A DNA stretch of 50,819 bases from JAMHZE01 sp964424715 (lineage in GTDB: Bacteria > Pseudomonadota > Alphaproteobacteria > Rickettsiales > UBA8987). The notes under the pieces were generated by a model, which was not told the DNA's origin, made no database searches, and saw nothing but the letters and a program-made list of their open reading frames with translations. Position 1 is the first letter of the stretch, and every line of letters starts with the position of its first letter. Positions 24,196 to 32,808 of this stretch are shown here, one piece after another. The stretch spans positions 1 to 50,819 of the forward strand of contig CAYRJW010000005.1 of assembly GCA_964424715.1 (NCBI GenBank), given 5' to 3'. A program made the position numbers and the translations under genes.

Positions 24196-24229
24196 ATTAT
24201 AACACATAAAGGTTAATAAACCATTAACA
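24196..24229 (-). promoter_or_regulatory. CtrA-type box plus extended -10 of the 175-aa gene
   Basis: The minus strand reads TTAATGGTTTATTAACC, then ten bases, then TATAAT within ATGTGTTATAAT. The box matches TTAA-N7-TTAAC and differs from the fliF box at two of 17 positions. The -10 is 34 bases before the ATG. Confidence 0.6.
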
Positions 24230-24398
24230 AAAATGCAGAAATCTTAATTTTTTATTACTTTATTATTCTTTAGCGCCAACTTATTGATTTATATGTTTTT
24301 ATACTTAAAATTAAGGGCAAAAACGGGTTTATTTTGGGTTAAAAATGAGGGTTTTTTGTAATTTTGAACTTATGAATTTACGAGCCAACAAGACTTGC

Positions 24399-24595
24399 GA
24401 AATGGAAAAATCGCTGTCTCCCCGCATAAGCATCGCGCATTGCGGGGTCTAGCCTGCCTTGCTGGAGCTTTAGCGTAGGCAGGTGGTGACGTGTTGGAAC
24501 AGTAGCCGGTTTAGTGGTTTGCTACATTTTATAAGTTTTAATAATATCGACTGGGCCCCGCAACTAGTGCGGGGAGACAGTAAATTTTTTATTTC
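24399..24595. mobile_element. MITE-like inverted-repeat element
   Basis: The terminal arms GAAATGGAAAAATCG-CTGTCTCCCCGCA and TGCGGGGAGACAG-TAAATTTTTTATTTC are inverted repeats, with the CTGTCTCCCCGCA core (24414-24426 against 24568-24580) perfect. Each arm forms its own CCCCGCA/TGCGGGG hairpin, and CCTGCCT...AGGCAGG forms another inside. No transposase gene. Similarity between the flanks continues weakly outside (TTACGAG/CTCGTAA). Confidence 0.7.
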
Positions 24596-24710
24596 ATAAT
24601 TTTATTAATTCAATTTCGTAAGTTCCTAATCTCGTAAGTTCCGTTCTGATATAGAAGGCGCCTTCCGTTTTTTAACCGACAGCATTCCGATGTTTTTGGT
24701 TAGATATAAG

Positions 24711-24855
24711 ACTCCTCAACCTCATATTTTACCCAAAGGAATTCGCAAGCCATGTGTGATGCGCCTTACGACCATCCGCCAAGAAGTTGTAAGGGTTATC
24801 ACAATGGGCCTGATATGTTGCGCAACACATCGATTTTAAGCCGATTGAGTTTAGT
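24711..24855 (+). ncRNA. Candidate structured RNA (6S-like rod)
   Basis: A long imperfect hairpin at 24749-24809 stacks three stems: GCCAT/ATGGGC, TGTGAT/ATCACA and CCTTACGAC/GTTGTAAGG, with an internal loop GCG/GTT. ACT-CC-TCAA (24711 on) can close with TTGA-GTT-AGT (to 24855), leaving a large central bubble. Size, rod shape and the segments TTCGCAAGCC and AAGGGTTA resemble 6S RNA, but I could not confirm it. GATATAAG just upstream could be the -10. Signals such as GGTCAGG/AGCAGCC of SRP RNA are absent. The strand is uncertain. Confidence 0.35.
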
Positions 24856-24949
24856 ATAATGGGGGAAAAATAAGTGCGGAAGTACCTGGGTGAAAAAAGT
24901 TTTCAGGTTGTCAGGTTTTCCAGTTTTTAAGTAAGTGAGAAGTCTATAA

Positions 24950-25846
24950 TTAGCGTTTTAGCCTGAAATATATCAAGCCGGTGGCGGAGATGTAGATGGA
25001 GGAGTGGGTTCCGATCAGTACGCCGAAGATCATTGCTACGGCGAAGCCGTATATCACATCGCTGCCGACAACGGCCAAGGCGAGGGCGGAGAGAAGGACG
25101 GTTCCACCGGTTAAGATTGTGCGGATAAGGGTCTGGTTGACGCTTAAGTTTATTATGCCGGAGAGATCCATTTGTTTGTATTTGCGGAAATTCTCGCGGA
25201 TACGGTCATAGATCACCACGGAATCATTTATTGAATAGCCGACGATGGTGAGGATGGCGGCGATGGAGGTAAGGTTGAATTCTATCTGGGTAACGGAATA
25301 GAAGCCGATGGTAAGGATGGTATCGTGGATTAGGGCCAGTATGCCGCCTACGCCATATTGCCATTCAAAGCGTATCCAGAGATAGACGAGCATGGCGACA
25401 AGCGCCAGCACGATGGCTATTATGGAACCGTTGATAAGTTCACTGCCGACCTGCGGGCCGACATAATCTACCTTGCGGTATTCTATCTTGCTATATTCAG
25501 AATTGAGTTTTGTTTTGATGGCATCGACCTTTTTCTGCTGGGAGTCATCATCAGTGGCCTGGACGCTTATCATTACTTCACGCGGGTCTGCAAAGGCTTG
25601 CAGGGTGACCTCGCCGAATTCTTCTTTATCGAGGGTGTGGCGGAGTTTTTGCATGTCAACATCACTCTCGAAGCGGGCCTCTATCACGATGCCGCCGGTG
25701 AAATCGATGCCGAAATTAAGGCCTTTGGTGGAAAGGGAATAGATGGTAAGCAGAACCAGTGAAAAGGTTATGCCGAAACCAACCATTTTATGGCCGATGA
25801 AATCGAAATTGAACTTTGATTCAGGTGAGGTAAGTTTTTTTGCCAT
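24950..25846 (-). CDS. secF: Protein translocase accessory subunit SecF
   Basis: Membrane partner of SecD that uses proton motive force to drive late steps of Sec export. It is 298 residues with six membrane segments. Signatures: LNFGIDFTGGIVIEARF near the N-terminus and VGYSINDSVVIYDRIREN in the TM4-TM5 region. secD, usually adjacent, is not in this window; the gene upstream is terC, 5 bases away. Possibly separated from secD by rearrangement. Confidence 0.97.
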   Translation of the reverse strand: MAKKLTSPESKFNFDFIGHKMVGFGITFSLVLLTIYSLSTKGLNFGIDFTGGIVIEARFESDVDMQKLRHTLDKEEFGEVTLQAFADPREVMISVQATDDDSQQKKVDAIKTKLNSEYSKIEYRKVDYVGPQVGSELINGSIIAIVLALVAMLVYLWIRFEWQYGVGGILALIHDTILTIGFYSVTQIEFNLTSIAAILTIVGYSINDSVVIYDRIRENFRKYKQMDLSGIINLSVNQTLIRTILTGGTVLLSALALAVVGSDVIYGFAVAMIFGVLIGTHSSIYISATGLIYFRLKR

Positions 25847-25851
25847 TTTAT

Positions 25852-26868
25852 CTATTGGTTTTTATTATCATCATCTTCAGCAGGAGTGCCTGGAACCCAA
25901 CCTGTAAGGACATGGCCTTTTGTTATCACGCCTTTGGTCCTGTATAGCGAATAAAGGATGGAGACAGTGATTATCAACGCGGTCAGGATGAGGGAAAGCG
26001 GGGTTGATATGGCTAGTGATTCAGACAGGTGACCATGTAAGGCAGCGTGGTTCACTATCATTTTCGTGCCGATAAGCACAAGTACCATTGAAAGGCCGTA
26101 TTTAAGATATTTGAAGCGTTCAATGACATTGGCGAGTACGAAATACATGGAGCGCAGGCCGAGTATCGCAAAGATATTTGAGGTGAACACGATGAAAGGA
26201 TCACGCGTTATGGCGAATATGGCAGGGATGGAGTCGAACGCGAATACTATATCGACGAAGTTGACCACCATCAGAACAATGAAAAGAGGGGTAACCAGAA
26301 GCAGGCCATTTTCCCTTACAAAGAATTTTGAACCAACAAAACCATCAGTGCTGCGGAAATTCTTTTTACAGAATTTATAGACCATGTTGTTTTCCATGTC
26401 CGGTTCTGCATCGGAGGCCTTGATCATTTTTATACCGGTGAACAGCAGGAAAGCGCCGAAGAGGTATAATATCCAGTCGAACTGGGCGATAAGGCTGGTG
26501 CCGGCAATGATAAATGCAAACCTTAATACAACGGCAACCAGTACACCCCAGAACAGTACCCTGTACTGGTGTTCCTTCGGTACGCTGAAATGGGTGAAGA
26601 TAAGCGCGAATACGAATACGTTATCGACCGACAGTGTCATTTCTATTAGGTAGCCGGTGAAGAATTCTGTGCCGGATTTTTCTCCCAGAAAATTATAGAC
26701 CCCGGCGCCGAATAGCATTGCAAGGACAACATAGAACGAAACTGTCTTCAGGGCATCTTTGTAGCTGATCTCTTTGTTCTTTTTGTGTAGTATGCCGAGA
26801 TCAAATGCAAGCAGGGTAAGCACTATTGCTAAAAATCCACCCCACATCCAAAGTCCATGTCCGCCCAT
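25852..26868 (-). CDS. TerC/Alx family membrane protein (probable manganese exporter)
   Basis: Integral membrane protein of 338 residues with about nine hydrophobic segments. Family signatures: EMTLSVDNVFVFALIFTHF and FVDIVFAFDSIPAIFAITRD, whose acidic residues lie in the membrane, then TSNIFAILGLRSMYF. Members such as Alx and MeeF are linked to Mn2+ export, and TerC to tellurite resistance in other settings; no ter operon is present, so metal export is the better guess. SD AGGAACG. No yybP-ykoY riboswitch fits in the 15-base gap to the upstream gene. Sits in a minus-strand run with secF. Confidence 0.9.
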   Translation of the reverse strand: MGGHGLWMWGGFLAIVLTLLAFDLGILHKKNKEISYKDALKTVSFYVVLAMLFGAGVYNFLGEKSGTEFFTGYLIEMTLSVDNVFVFALIFTHFSVPKEHQYRVLFWGVLVAVVLRFAFIIAGTSLIAQFDWILYLFGAFLLFTGIKMIKASDAEPDMENNMVYKFCKKNFRSTDGFVGSKFFVRENGLLLVTPLFIVLMVVNFVDIVFAFDSIPAIFAITRDPFIVFTSNIFAILGLRSMYFVLANVIERFKYLKYGLSMVLVLIGTKMIVNHAALHGHLSESLAISTPLSLILTALIITVSILYSLYRTKGVITKGHVLTGWVPGTPAEDDDNKNQ

Positions 26869-26883
26869 TATCGTTCCTGTATA

Positions 26884-28176
26884 TTAAGAGTTGTAAATAT
26901 CCATGTTGGTCTTGCCTTCGGTCTTGTCGATGATCAGCGTGATGGCAGAATCACCAGTGATGTTCACTGTAGTGCGGAACATATCAAGTACACGGTCTAT
27001 ACCAAGGATTATGCCGATACCTTCAAGCGGAAGGCCGACAGAGTGAAGCACCATGCCCATGAATATGATGGAACCGGAAGGGATACCAGCGGCACCGATA
27101 GAACCAAGTGTGCAGGTTACAACTAACATTAAATAATCATCGAAAGCAAGCTGTACGCCGTATAGCTGGGAGAAGAACACCGCGCAGATGCCGAGATATA
27201 TCGCAGTGCCATCCATGTTGATAGAGGCGCCAAGAGGCATCATGAAATTGGTGGTGGATTTTGAGGTGCCGAGTTTTTCTTCCAGTTCTCTCATGGCTGT
27301 TGAAAGGGTCGCCTTGGAGCTGCTGGTGGAAAATGCCATTAGCTGCGTGGTGATCATTTTTTTGTAGAAAGGCAGCGGGTTTATTCTTGCGAAGAATAAT
27401 ATAAGAACACCGAAGAATAAATATTGCAGGAAACAGGCAAGTATCACCAGGCCAACAAGCTCAGCCAGTGCAAAGATAACATCCATGCCCATAGTGGCGA
27501 CCATCCAGCTCATGAAGCTGAAGATGGCGATAGGCGCAAGCTGCACGATAAGTTCGATCATGCGGAAGGCGACCTTCGCGAATTCATCGATAACGGTCTT
27601 GGCGCTTTTTACTTTGTCGCCAAGGGTCATCATCACCAGACCGGTGAAGATGGCGAAGATAACTATTTGCAGGTAGTTATCGGTTGCGACAGAATTGAAG
27701 ATATTTGAAGGGATAAGGTTTATAAGGAACGTGCCGATGGTGACAGGTTCATCGCCGGCTGCCTGAGTATAGGAGCCTGCGGCAAGGTGTTTTTCAGTAA
27801 GGGATTTATCTATGCCGACACCCGGTTGCGCGATGGTGGCAATGGTAAGGCCGAATATTACTGCAAGGACGGCTGTCATCAAGTAAGCGCCAGCGCCTTT
27901 AAGGCCGATGCGGGAGGCATCTTTTGCTCCGGTGAGGGAGGTTATGCCGCTGATCAGTGCGAACATTATAAGTGGAGCAACCACCATTTTGATGAGTTTT
28001 ATGAAAAGCGTACCGAAGGTCTTTACCCTTTCTGCGATGTCGGCGATCTGTTCGCCGGTGCCGCCGTTATATCTCAGGAAGAAACCGAAAGATATGCCTA
28101 GGATAAGGCCCAATATTACCTGTTGCCAGAGTTTCAATCCTAAAAAAGTAGGTTCATGATTACTTGCATATGCCAT
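26884..28176 (-). CDS. Dicarboxylate/glutamate:cation symporter (DAACS family)
   Basis: Secondary transporter of the GltP/DctA type for glutamate, aspartate or C4-dicarboxylates, 430 residues with eight transmembrane helices and two hairpins. Signatures: serine-rich hairpin FSTSSSKATLSTAMRELEE, the NMDGT motif in LGASINMDGTAIYLG, hairpin 2 GAAGIPSGSIIFMGMVL, and the TM8 motif DRVLDMFRTTVNITGDS with the Asp and Arg that bind the substrate carboxylates. The TM8 Arg (MFRTTVN) points to acidic amino acids or dicarboxylates. SD AGGATT. Exact substrate cannot be fixed from sequence. Confidence 0.9.
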   Translation of the reverse strand: MAYASNHEPTFLGLKLWQQVILGLILGISFGFFLRYNGGTGEQIADIAERVKTFGTLFIKLIKMVVAPLIMFALISGITSLTGAKDASRIGLKGAGAYLMTAVLAVIFGLTIATIAQPGVGIDKSLTEKHLAAGSYTQAAGDEPVTIGTFLINLIPSNIFNSVATDNYLQIVIFAIFTGLVMMTLGDKVKSAKTVIDEFAKVAFRMIELIVQLAPIAIFSFMSWMVATMGMDVIFALAELVGLVILACFLQYLFFGVLILFFARINPLPFYKKMITTQLMAFSTSSSKATLSTAMRELEEKLGTSKSTTNFMMPLGASINMDGTAIYLGICAVFFSQLYGVQLAFDDYLMLVVTCTLGSIGAAGIPSGSIIFMGMVLHSVGLPLEGIGIILGIDRVLDMFRTTVNITGDSAITLIIDKTEGKTNMDIYNS

Positions 28177-28298
28177 AATATACCAATCCTAGTTGAAGTT
28201 TTATAATTGCCAATTTTAACGAAACGAGACTTTTACACTTTTTTTCTCAAGGTGAAAAGCGTTTTTTTTATTAATTAATAACGATTAATAATAGAGGA

Positions 28299-30362
28299 TT
28301 ATTGCCCTATTCTTGCCCAGATCCTTTTTTTGGCGATGAAGAAAAATATGGTGAATACGGTAAGGAATATCAGTGCCTTAATGCCGGTCTGTTTGCGAGA
28401 CTGCATTTCAGGTTCCGCCGCCCATTGCAGGAAATTCACGACATCTCTGGCTTCCTGTTCAATGGTACTTGGGGATCCATCCGCGAATGTAACCTGTCCA
28501 TCGTTCAGAGGTTTTGCCATAGATATAGCAAAGCCGGGGAAGTAAGGGTTGTAGTTCTTGCCTTCAGGTATATCGATATGTTCAGGTTTTGTCTCATCAT
28601 AGCCGGTGAGTAGCGAGTATACATAATTCGCGCCATCGTGGCGGGCTTTTGTTATAAGCGAAAGATCAGGAGGGGTAGCACCACCATTTGCCGCAGCTGC
28701 CGCTTTCTCATTCGGGAACGGGGAAGGGAGGCGATCAGAAGGGCGGCCGGGACGCTCGAACATATCGCCGGAATCATCTGGGCCATCAGTGAAGGTATAG
28801 CTTGCGGCAAGGGATTTGACCTCGGCCTCGCTGAAGCCAACTTCCTGAAGATTGCGGAAGGCTACGCGTTTTGCACCGTGGCAGGATGAGCATACCTCTT
28901 TATATACCTGAAAACCGCGCTGGATGGAGTTGTGATCGAACTTGCCAAGCGGGCCGTCGAAAGACCATTTAACCTGTTTAGGGTGATGGACTTCGCTGCT
29001 GCTTGCGCTGGCGGTGCCGGCACCGAACAATACAGATATAGTTACCAGCGCAACTATAAGGCTGAGCGGGTTCTTGTATTTTTTCTGCGTATATGCATAG
29101 ATGGATTCAGGCTGTTGTTTCGCTTTTTCCTTCTTGCTCAGGTATGGAAGGATAACAAAGAAATAACCGAAATAATAAAGAGCAGTTACCTGACCGACAT
29201 AAAGCAGAGGAACGCCTAGCTTCACGGCATCAGCAGGCTGGGAGCCTACATAGCCAAGTATCACGAAGCTGATAACGAACACGAGGTAACACCATTTGAA
29301 TATCGGGCGGTATGCGCCGCTGCGTACCGGGTGCCTATCAAGCCATGGAACTATGAACCATACTAATATGGAGCCGAACATCGCGATAACACCGGCGAGT
29401 TTGGAAGAAATTAAAACTATATCAGTGAACGGGATGCCGATATTAGGCACAACGCGCAATATAGCATAATAAGGCAGGAAATACCATTCCGGCACGATGT
29501 GCGGAGGGGTCACCAGCGGGTTGGCAGGAATGTAGTTATCGGCATGGCCAAGATAGTTTGGCGCGAAGAACAGGAAGCCTGCAAATATTATAAAGAATAT
29601 ACCGAAGCCGAAGAAATCTTTCACAGTATAATAAGGGTGGAACGGGATGGTATCTTTTTCAGATTTAACTTCAACGCCTGTCGGGTTGCTGGAGCCATGA
29701 ATGTGAAGCGCCACGATATGCACCACAACAAGGCCGAGGATAATAAAAGGTAACAGGTAATGCAGGGCATAGAACCTGTTAAGGGTAGGGTTATCGACCG
29801 AGAAGCTGCCGAGCAGTAATTCCTGTATACCGGAACCAAGGCCGGTGATTATTTCATCAAACGCGCCGAACAGGCCGGTTATAACGGTTGCGCCCCAGAA
29901 GCTCATCTGGCCCCATGGAAGGACATAGCCCATGAAGGCAGTGCCCATCATGGTAAGGAATATTATAACGCCGAACCACCATAGTAATTCACGCGGTGCT
30001 TTGTATGAGCCGTAATAAAAACCACGGAATATATGAAGGTAAACAACGCCGAAGAACATTGAAGCGCCGACAGCGTGGGTGTAGCGAAGCAGCCAGCCGA
30101 ACGGTACATCGCGCATGATGCGTTCTACGGAATCAAAGGCGTGATCAACATGGGGAACGTAATTCATGGCGAGGAAAATGCCGGTGACTATCTGTATCAT
30201 AAGTGCGATACCGGCAAGTGAGCCGAAATTCCATGCATAGCTGAGGTTGCGTGCAGTGCGGTATTCGCCCTGATGCTTCATGAAGCTGAATATAGGCAGC
30301 CTGTATTCTATCCAGTTTATAGATGTATCTACGCAGCTCCAGAATTTATTTTTCATTCCCAT
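28299..30362 (-). CDS. fbcH: Fused cytochrome b / cytochrome c1 of complex III
   Basis: Ubiquinol:cytochrome c reductase core in one 687-residue chain. Residues 1 to about 420 are cytochrome b, with heme-ligand regions YTHAVGASMFFGVVYLH and FYALHYLLPFIILGLVVVH, and the Qo-site PEWY in IVPEWYFLPYYAILR. After a linker, residues about 435-460 form a signal-peptide-like segment (LSLIVALVTISVLFGAGTAS). Cytochrome c1 follows with heme-c motif CSSCH and a C-terminal membrane anchor before KKRIWARIGQ. In Bradyrhizobium a similar fbcH precursor is cleaved into b and c1; the internal signal suggests the same. It follows petA by 5 bases. Confidence 0.97.
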   Translation of the reverse strand: MGMKNKFWSCVDTSINWIEYRLPIFSFMKHQGEYRTARNLSYAWNFGSLAGIALMIQIVTGIFLAMNYVPHVDHAFDSVERIMRDVPFGWLLRYTHAVGASMFFGVVYLHIFRGFYYGSYKAPRELLWWFGVIIFLTMMGTAFMGYVLPWGQMSFWGATVITGLFGAFDEIITGLGSGIQELLLGSFSVDNPTLNRFYALHYLLPFIILGLVVVHIVALHIHGSSNPTGVEVKSEKDTIPFHPYYTVKDFFGFGIFFIIFAGFLFFAPNYLGHADNYIPANPLVTPPHIVPEWYFLPYYAILRVVPNIGIPFTDIVLISSKLAGVIAMFGSILVWFIVPWLDRHPVRSGAYRPIFKWCYLVFVISFVILGYVGSQPADAVKLGVPLLYVGQVTALYYFGYFFVILPYLSKKEKAKQQPESIYAYTQKKYKNPLSLIVALVTISVLFGAGTASASSSEVHHPKQVKWSFDGPLGKFDHNSIQRGFQVYKEVCSSCHGAKRVAFRNLQEVGFSEAEVKSLAASYTFTDGPDDSGDMFERPGRPSDRLPSPFPNEKAAAAANGGATPPDLSLITKARHDGANYVYSLLTGYDETKPEHIDIPEGKNYNPYFPGFAISMAKPLNDGQVTFADGSPSTIEQEARDVVNFLQWAAEPEMQSRKQTGIKALIFLTVFTIFFFIAKKRIWARIGQ

Positions 30363-30367
30363 AATAA

Positions 30368-30922
30368 TTAACCGATTTGGATTTTTGTATCACTTAAGAA
30401 TTTGTAAGGCGGAACCGCAAGATTTTTTGGGGCCGGGCCTTTTAATATCCTGCCGGAGGTATCGTAGTGAGAGCCGTGGCAAGGACAGAACCAGCTTTCG
30501 CCCGGTTCTTTAACGGAATTAGGGATGCAGCCTAGGTGCGTACATACGCCAACCAGAACAAGCCATTCCGGCTTTTGCGCCCTGTCGGCATCTTTTTGAG
30601 GGTCAGTGTGTTTTTCGCTATCGCCTTTTTTGGCTTCGGCAATTTCTTCAGGCGTTCTGTGCCTTACGAATACTGTTTTGCCCTGCCATGTAACACGTTT
30701 TTCAGTACCTACCGCGATATCGGAGATATCGACCTCGGTGGAGGCCATCGCGCGGACATCAGCCGCCGGATTCATGGAGCCGATGAACGGCACCGCCGCA
30801 CATACCGCCCCGACACCAGCCGTAGCAGATGCCGCCAGAATCATAAAATCTCTTTTCGCAGGATCTTGAACATTACCGGCATTAGCGCAGGCACATTCGT
30901 TCTTACCATTTTCACAAGCCAT
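30368..30922 (-). CDS. petA: Ubiquinol-cytochrome c reductase Rieske iron-sulfur subunit
   Basis: [2Fe-2S] subunit of complex III, 184 residues. Cluster ligands are in CTHLGCIP and CPCHGSHYD. The N-terminus holds one membrane anchor (DFMILAASATAGVGAVCAAV). Twin-arginine export is expected for this family, but the motif reads AKRDFMIL, with Lys in place of the first Arg. The first 20 residues are unusually Cys-rich (MACENGKNECACANAGN). First gene of the petA-fbcH operon, with a -35/-10 pair upstream. Confidence 0.95.
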   Translation of the reverse strand: MACENGKNECACANAGNVQDPAKRDFMILAASATAGVGAVCAAVPFIGSMNPAADVRAMASTEVDISDIAVGTEKRVTWQGKTVFVRHRTPEEIAEAKKGDSEKHTDPQKDADRAQKPEWLVLVGVCTHLGCIPNSVKEPGESWFCPCHGSHYDTSGRILKGPAPKNLAVPPYKFLSDTKIQIG

Positions 30923-30959
30923 AGATAAATTTCACTCAAATATAATTGGTTCAGCGTTA

Positions 30960-30986
30960 TCTATATTGTAATAGATCATCTTTCAA
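30960..30986 (-). promoter_or_regulatory. Candidate promoter of petA-fbcH
   Basis: The minus strand reads TTGAAA, about 15 bases, TATAGA, about 37 bases before the petA ATG. A reasonable sigma-70-type promoter without an extended -10. Confidence 0.4.
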
Positions 30987-31048
30987 GCGAATTTTGTAAA
31001 ATGGGGGTGGATGGGGTGGATATTTTTTATGTGTGGCGGGTGTATAGA

Positions 31049-31078
31049 GTTTTCCTCTCCCTTGAGGGGGGGGATAAA
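31049..31078. repeat. Short C-run/G-run palindrome
   Basis: TTTTCCTCTCCCTTGAGGGG and following GGGGATAAA form a small hairpin just downstream of the 530-aa gene. The CTCTCCC-TTG words resemble the arms of the 130-bp multi-hairpin element, so it may be a solo remnant. The gap 30923-31084 otherwise contains nothing. Confidence 0.4.
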
Positions 31079-31084
31079 TATTAT

Positions 31085-32677
31085 TTATAATGTAAGATTG
31101 GGGGTGGTTTCCAATTGTGGTAATGCTGGTTTTATTTCGGTTTTTCTTGTTCGCGTAGTGGGGATAAGGAACGACATGCGCTTTTTCAGGCGCATAAGAT
31201 CATTTAGATTAGGTTCGCTCAGTTTTTTTGGATCGAACGGCAGGGTTGTATATATGCCATTTTTTATATCGCCGTTATTTACCCTGTATTTGTACACGGC
31301 ATACATAAAGTCATCCAGGGTAATAAGGCTTTTATCGCTTATAAGGAAATCTTTTGCGAGTTTTTCAGGTTTAGGATCCTTTATCCTCTTTGCTTCGCTG
31401 GTTTCAAATAGTGCAATAGTTTCGGTTTTTGAGATATTCATGTGATCGCTGAAAAATCTTCGGTTTTTTACCGCAACACATAGTCTGGTATAAAGAAATG
31501 CCTGATTGAGGCTAAGTTTATTTCCGTTTGTTATGCTATTATGAAATTGGGTAAGTATTATATCTTTGTTTTTGAACTCATCCAGTCCAAGAAAATTCGC
31601 AGCAATATCTTTCTGCTGTTTCTCAGTATGATTTGGCAGTAATAACGGCGCTATTATATAAGCCCTGTTAGGATCTTCGGCATCTATCCCGCCAAAGAAA
31701 CTTTCTTTCCTTCCATAGCGTTCAAGTCGTTCGGCTGAAATGACAGGGATATTCATGCTTTCACCGGGCTGACCATCTTCTTTTTGTTGTTTTAGCTTAC
31801 CAAGTAATTTTGAAATATAAATGTAGGTGTAACCGGTGATCTTTAGGAGGTCAGAAAAAAGATCTTTGGCGTGTTCTTTTCTTTTGTTATAGCAATTCTC
31901 GTTTTTTATAAGATCAGAATATTTTTTTATTACAGCATCTTCTGTACCAAGGGTTTTATCGCCGCGACATACTTTCCATAAAATATGAGTATAGAACTCA
32001 TTTAGTTTAGCTTTTTCTGCGAGCGTCTCTACGGTATCAGAGCTTGGTTTAAAATCTTTGTGCTTGTCATCTTCCTTCATATTCAGGCACTTTCTGACTT
32101 CATTGCCTGTCTGGTTTAACCCGAAGGCAATGGAGAATTTTCTTATAGAGGATAGATCCATTTCCTTATACAGAAGTTTTATGAATCCTGAATAACTGGG
32201 ATTTTCTGATCTGGAATAATGTGCCAGTAGTAAAGGTATTTTTTTTAGCCTTTCTTCAAAATCTTCCGGCAGTAACTCCTGCATATTGCCTTCCAGGGAA
32301 AGCTTTTTTTTCCAAGGCCCTTTTATCTCCTCAGGGAGGTTTCTTACATTTAAATATTTCTCTGTGCTGCTGGCCCCTAGGCTTATACTGATTGGGTTGT
32401 TTTCTTTTTGTCTTTTAAAGATCGAATTTATAACAGAATTTGCTATTCTGATCTTCTCCTCTGCAGAAAAATCCATATCAAGCAATTTTTCGAGGTGTCC
32501 TACTCCCGGTATACTGCCGCCATAATACCATTTTCTAAGCAGGTGTATCGAGATATTTCTTTCTGAAGCTAATCTGTAAAGCTCTTTTTCGTGATGCTTA
32601 TTTTTAATATCAACCAATACCTGTTTAAAGGAGTCATCGCTTCCCAGTATTTCTTCTATTTTAATATTTTCTACCAT
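31085..32677 (-). CDS. Hypothetical protein, 530 aa, possible helix-turn-helix segments
   Basis: Unrecognised, 530 residues, soluble, charged. Two stretches look like degenerate XRE-type helix-turn-helix units: near the N-terminus LASERNISIHLLRKWYYGGS followed by IPGVGHLEKLL, and near residue 410 HMNISKTETIALFETSEAKR followed by PKPEKLAKDF. Both share the S-x-x-x-I/L...G/E...P...L pattern with the repeats of the 44586-47117 protein. The C-terminus is basic and proline-containing (PTTRTRKTEIKPALPQLETT). A TTGATT-N16-TATAAT promoter lies upstream on the minus strand, so its leader is about 90 bases. Genome-specific regulator or interaction protein is a guess only. Confidence 0.65.
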   Translation of the reverse strand: MVENIKIEEILGSDDSFKQVLVDIKNKHHEKELYRLASERNISIHLLRKWYYGGSIPGVGHLEKLLDMDFSAEEKIRIANSVINSIFKRQKENNPISISLGASSTEKYLNVRNLPEEIKGPWKKKLSLEGNMQELLPEDFEERLKKIPLLLAHYSRSENPSYSGFIKLLYKEMDLSSIRKFSIAFGLNQTGNEVRKCLNMKEDDKHKDFKPSSDTVETLAEKAKLNEFYTHILWKVCRGDKTLGTEDAVIKKYSDLIKNENCYNKRKEHAKDLFSDLLKITGYTYIYISKLLGKLKQQKEDGQPGESMNIPVISAERLERYGRKESFFGGIDAEDPNRAYIIAPLLLPNHTEKQQKDIAANFLGLDEFKNKDIILTQFHNSITNGNKLSLNQAFLYTRLCVAVKNRRFFSDHMNISKTETIALFETSEAKRIKDPKPEKLAKDFLISDKSLITLDDFMYAVYKYRVNNGDIKNGIYTTLPFDPKKLSEPNLNDLMRLKKRMSFLIPTTRTRKTEIKPALPQLETTPNLTL

Positions 32678-32808
32678 CGAAAACTATCCCGTAAGACTGT
32701 AATATTCAAAATAAAATACGGGAATGAAAAGACTTTCCATTAACCCCCCAAATATCTGCAGATTATATCAATTTTTTTTAAAAAATCAACAGGCAAGAGT
32801 AAGAATCG

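Noticed and set aside
24650..24870. SRP RNA, tmRNA or RNase P RNA in the long spacer
   Set aside because: No conserved signatures of these RNAs (such as the SRP domain IV loop or a tmRNA tag frame with Ala acceptor); only a 6S-like rod remains possible.
26868..26884. Manganese (yybP-ykoY) riboswitch before terC
   Set aside because: Only 15 bases separate the genes, too short for the aptamer.
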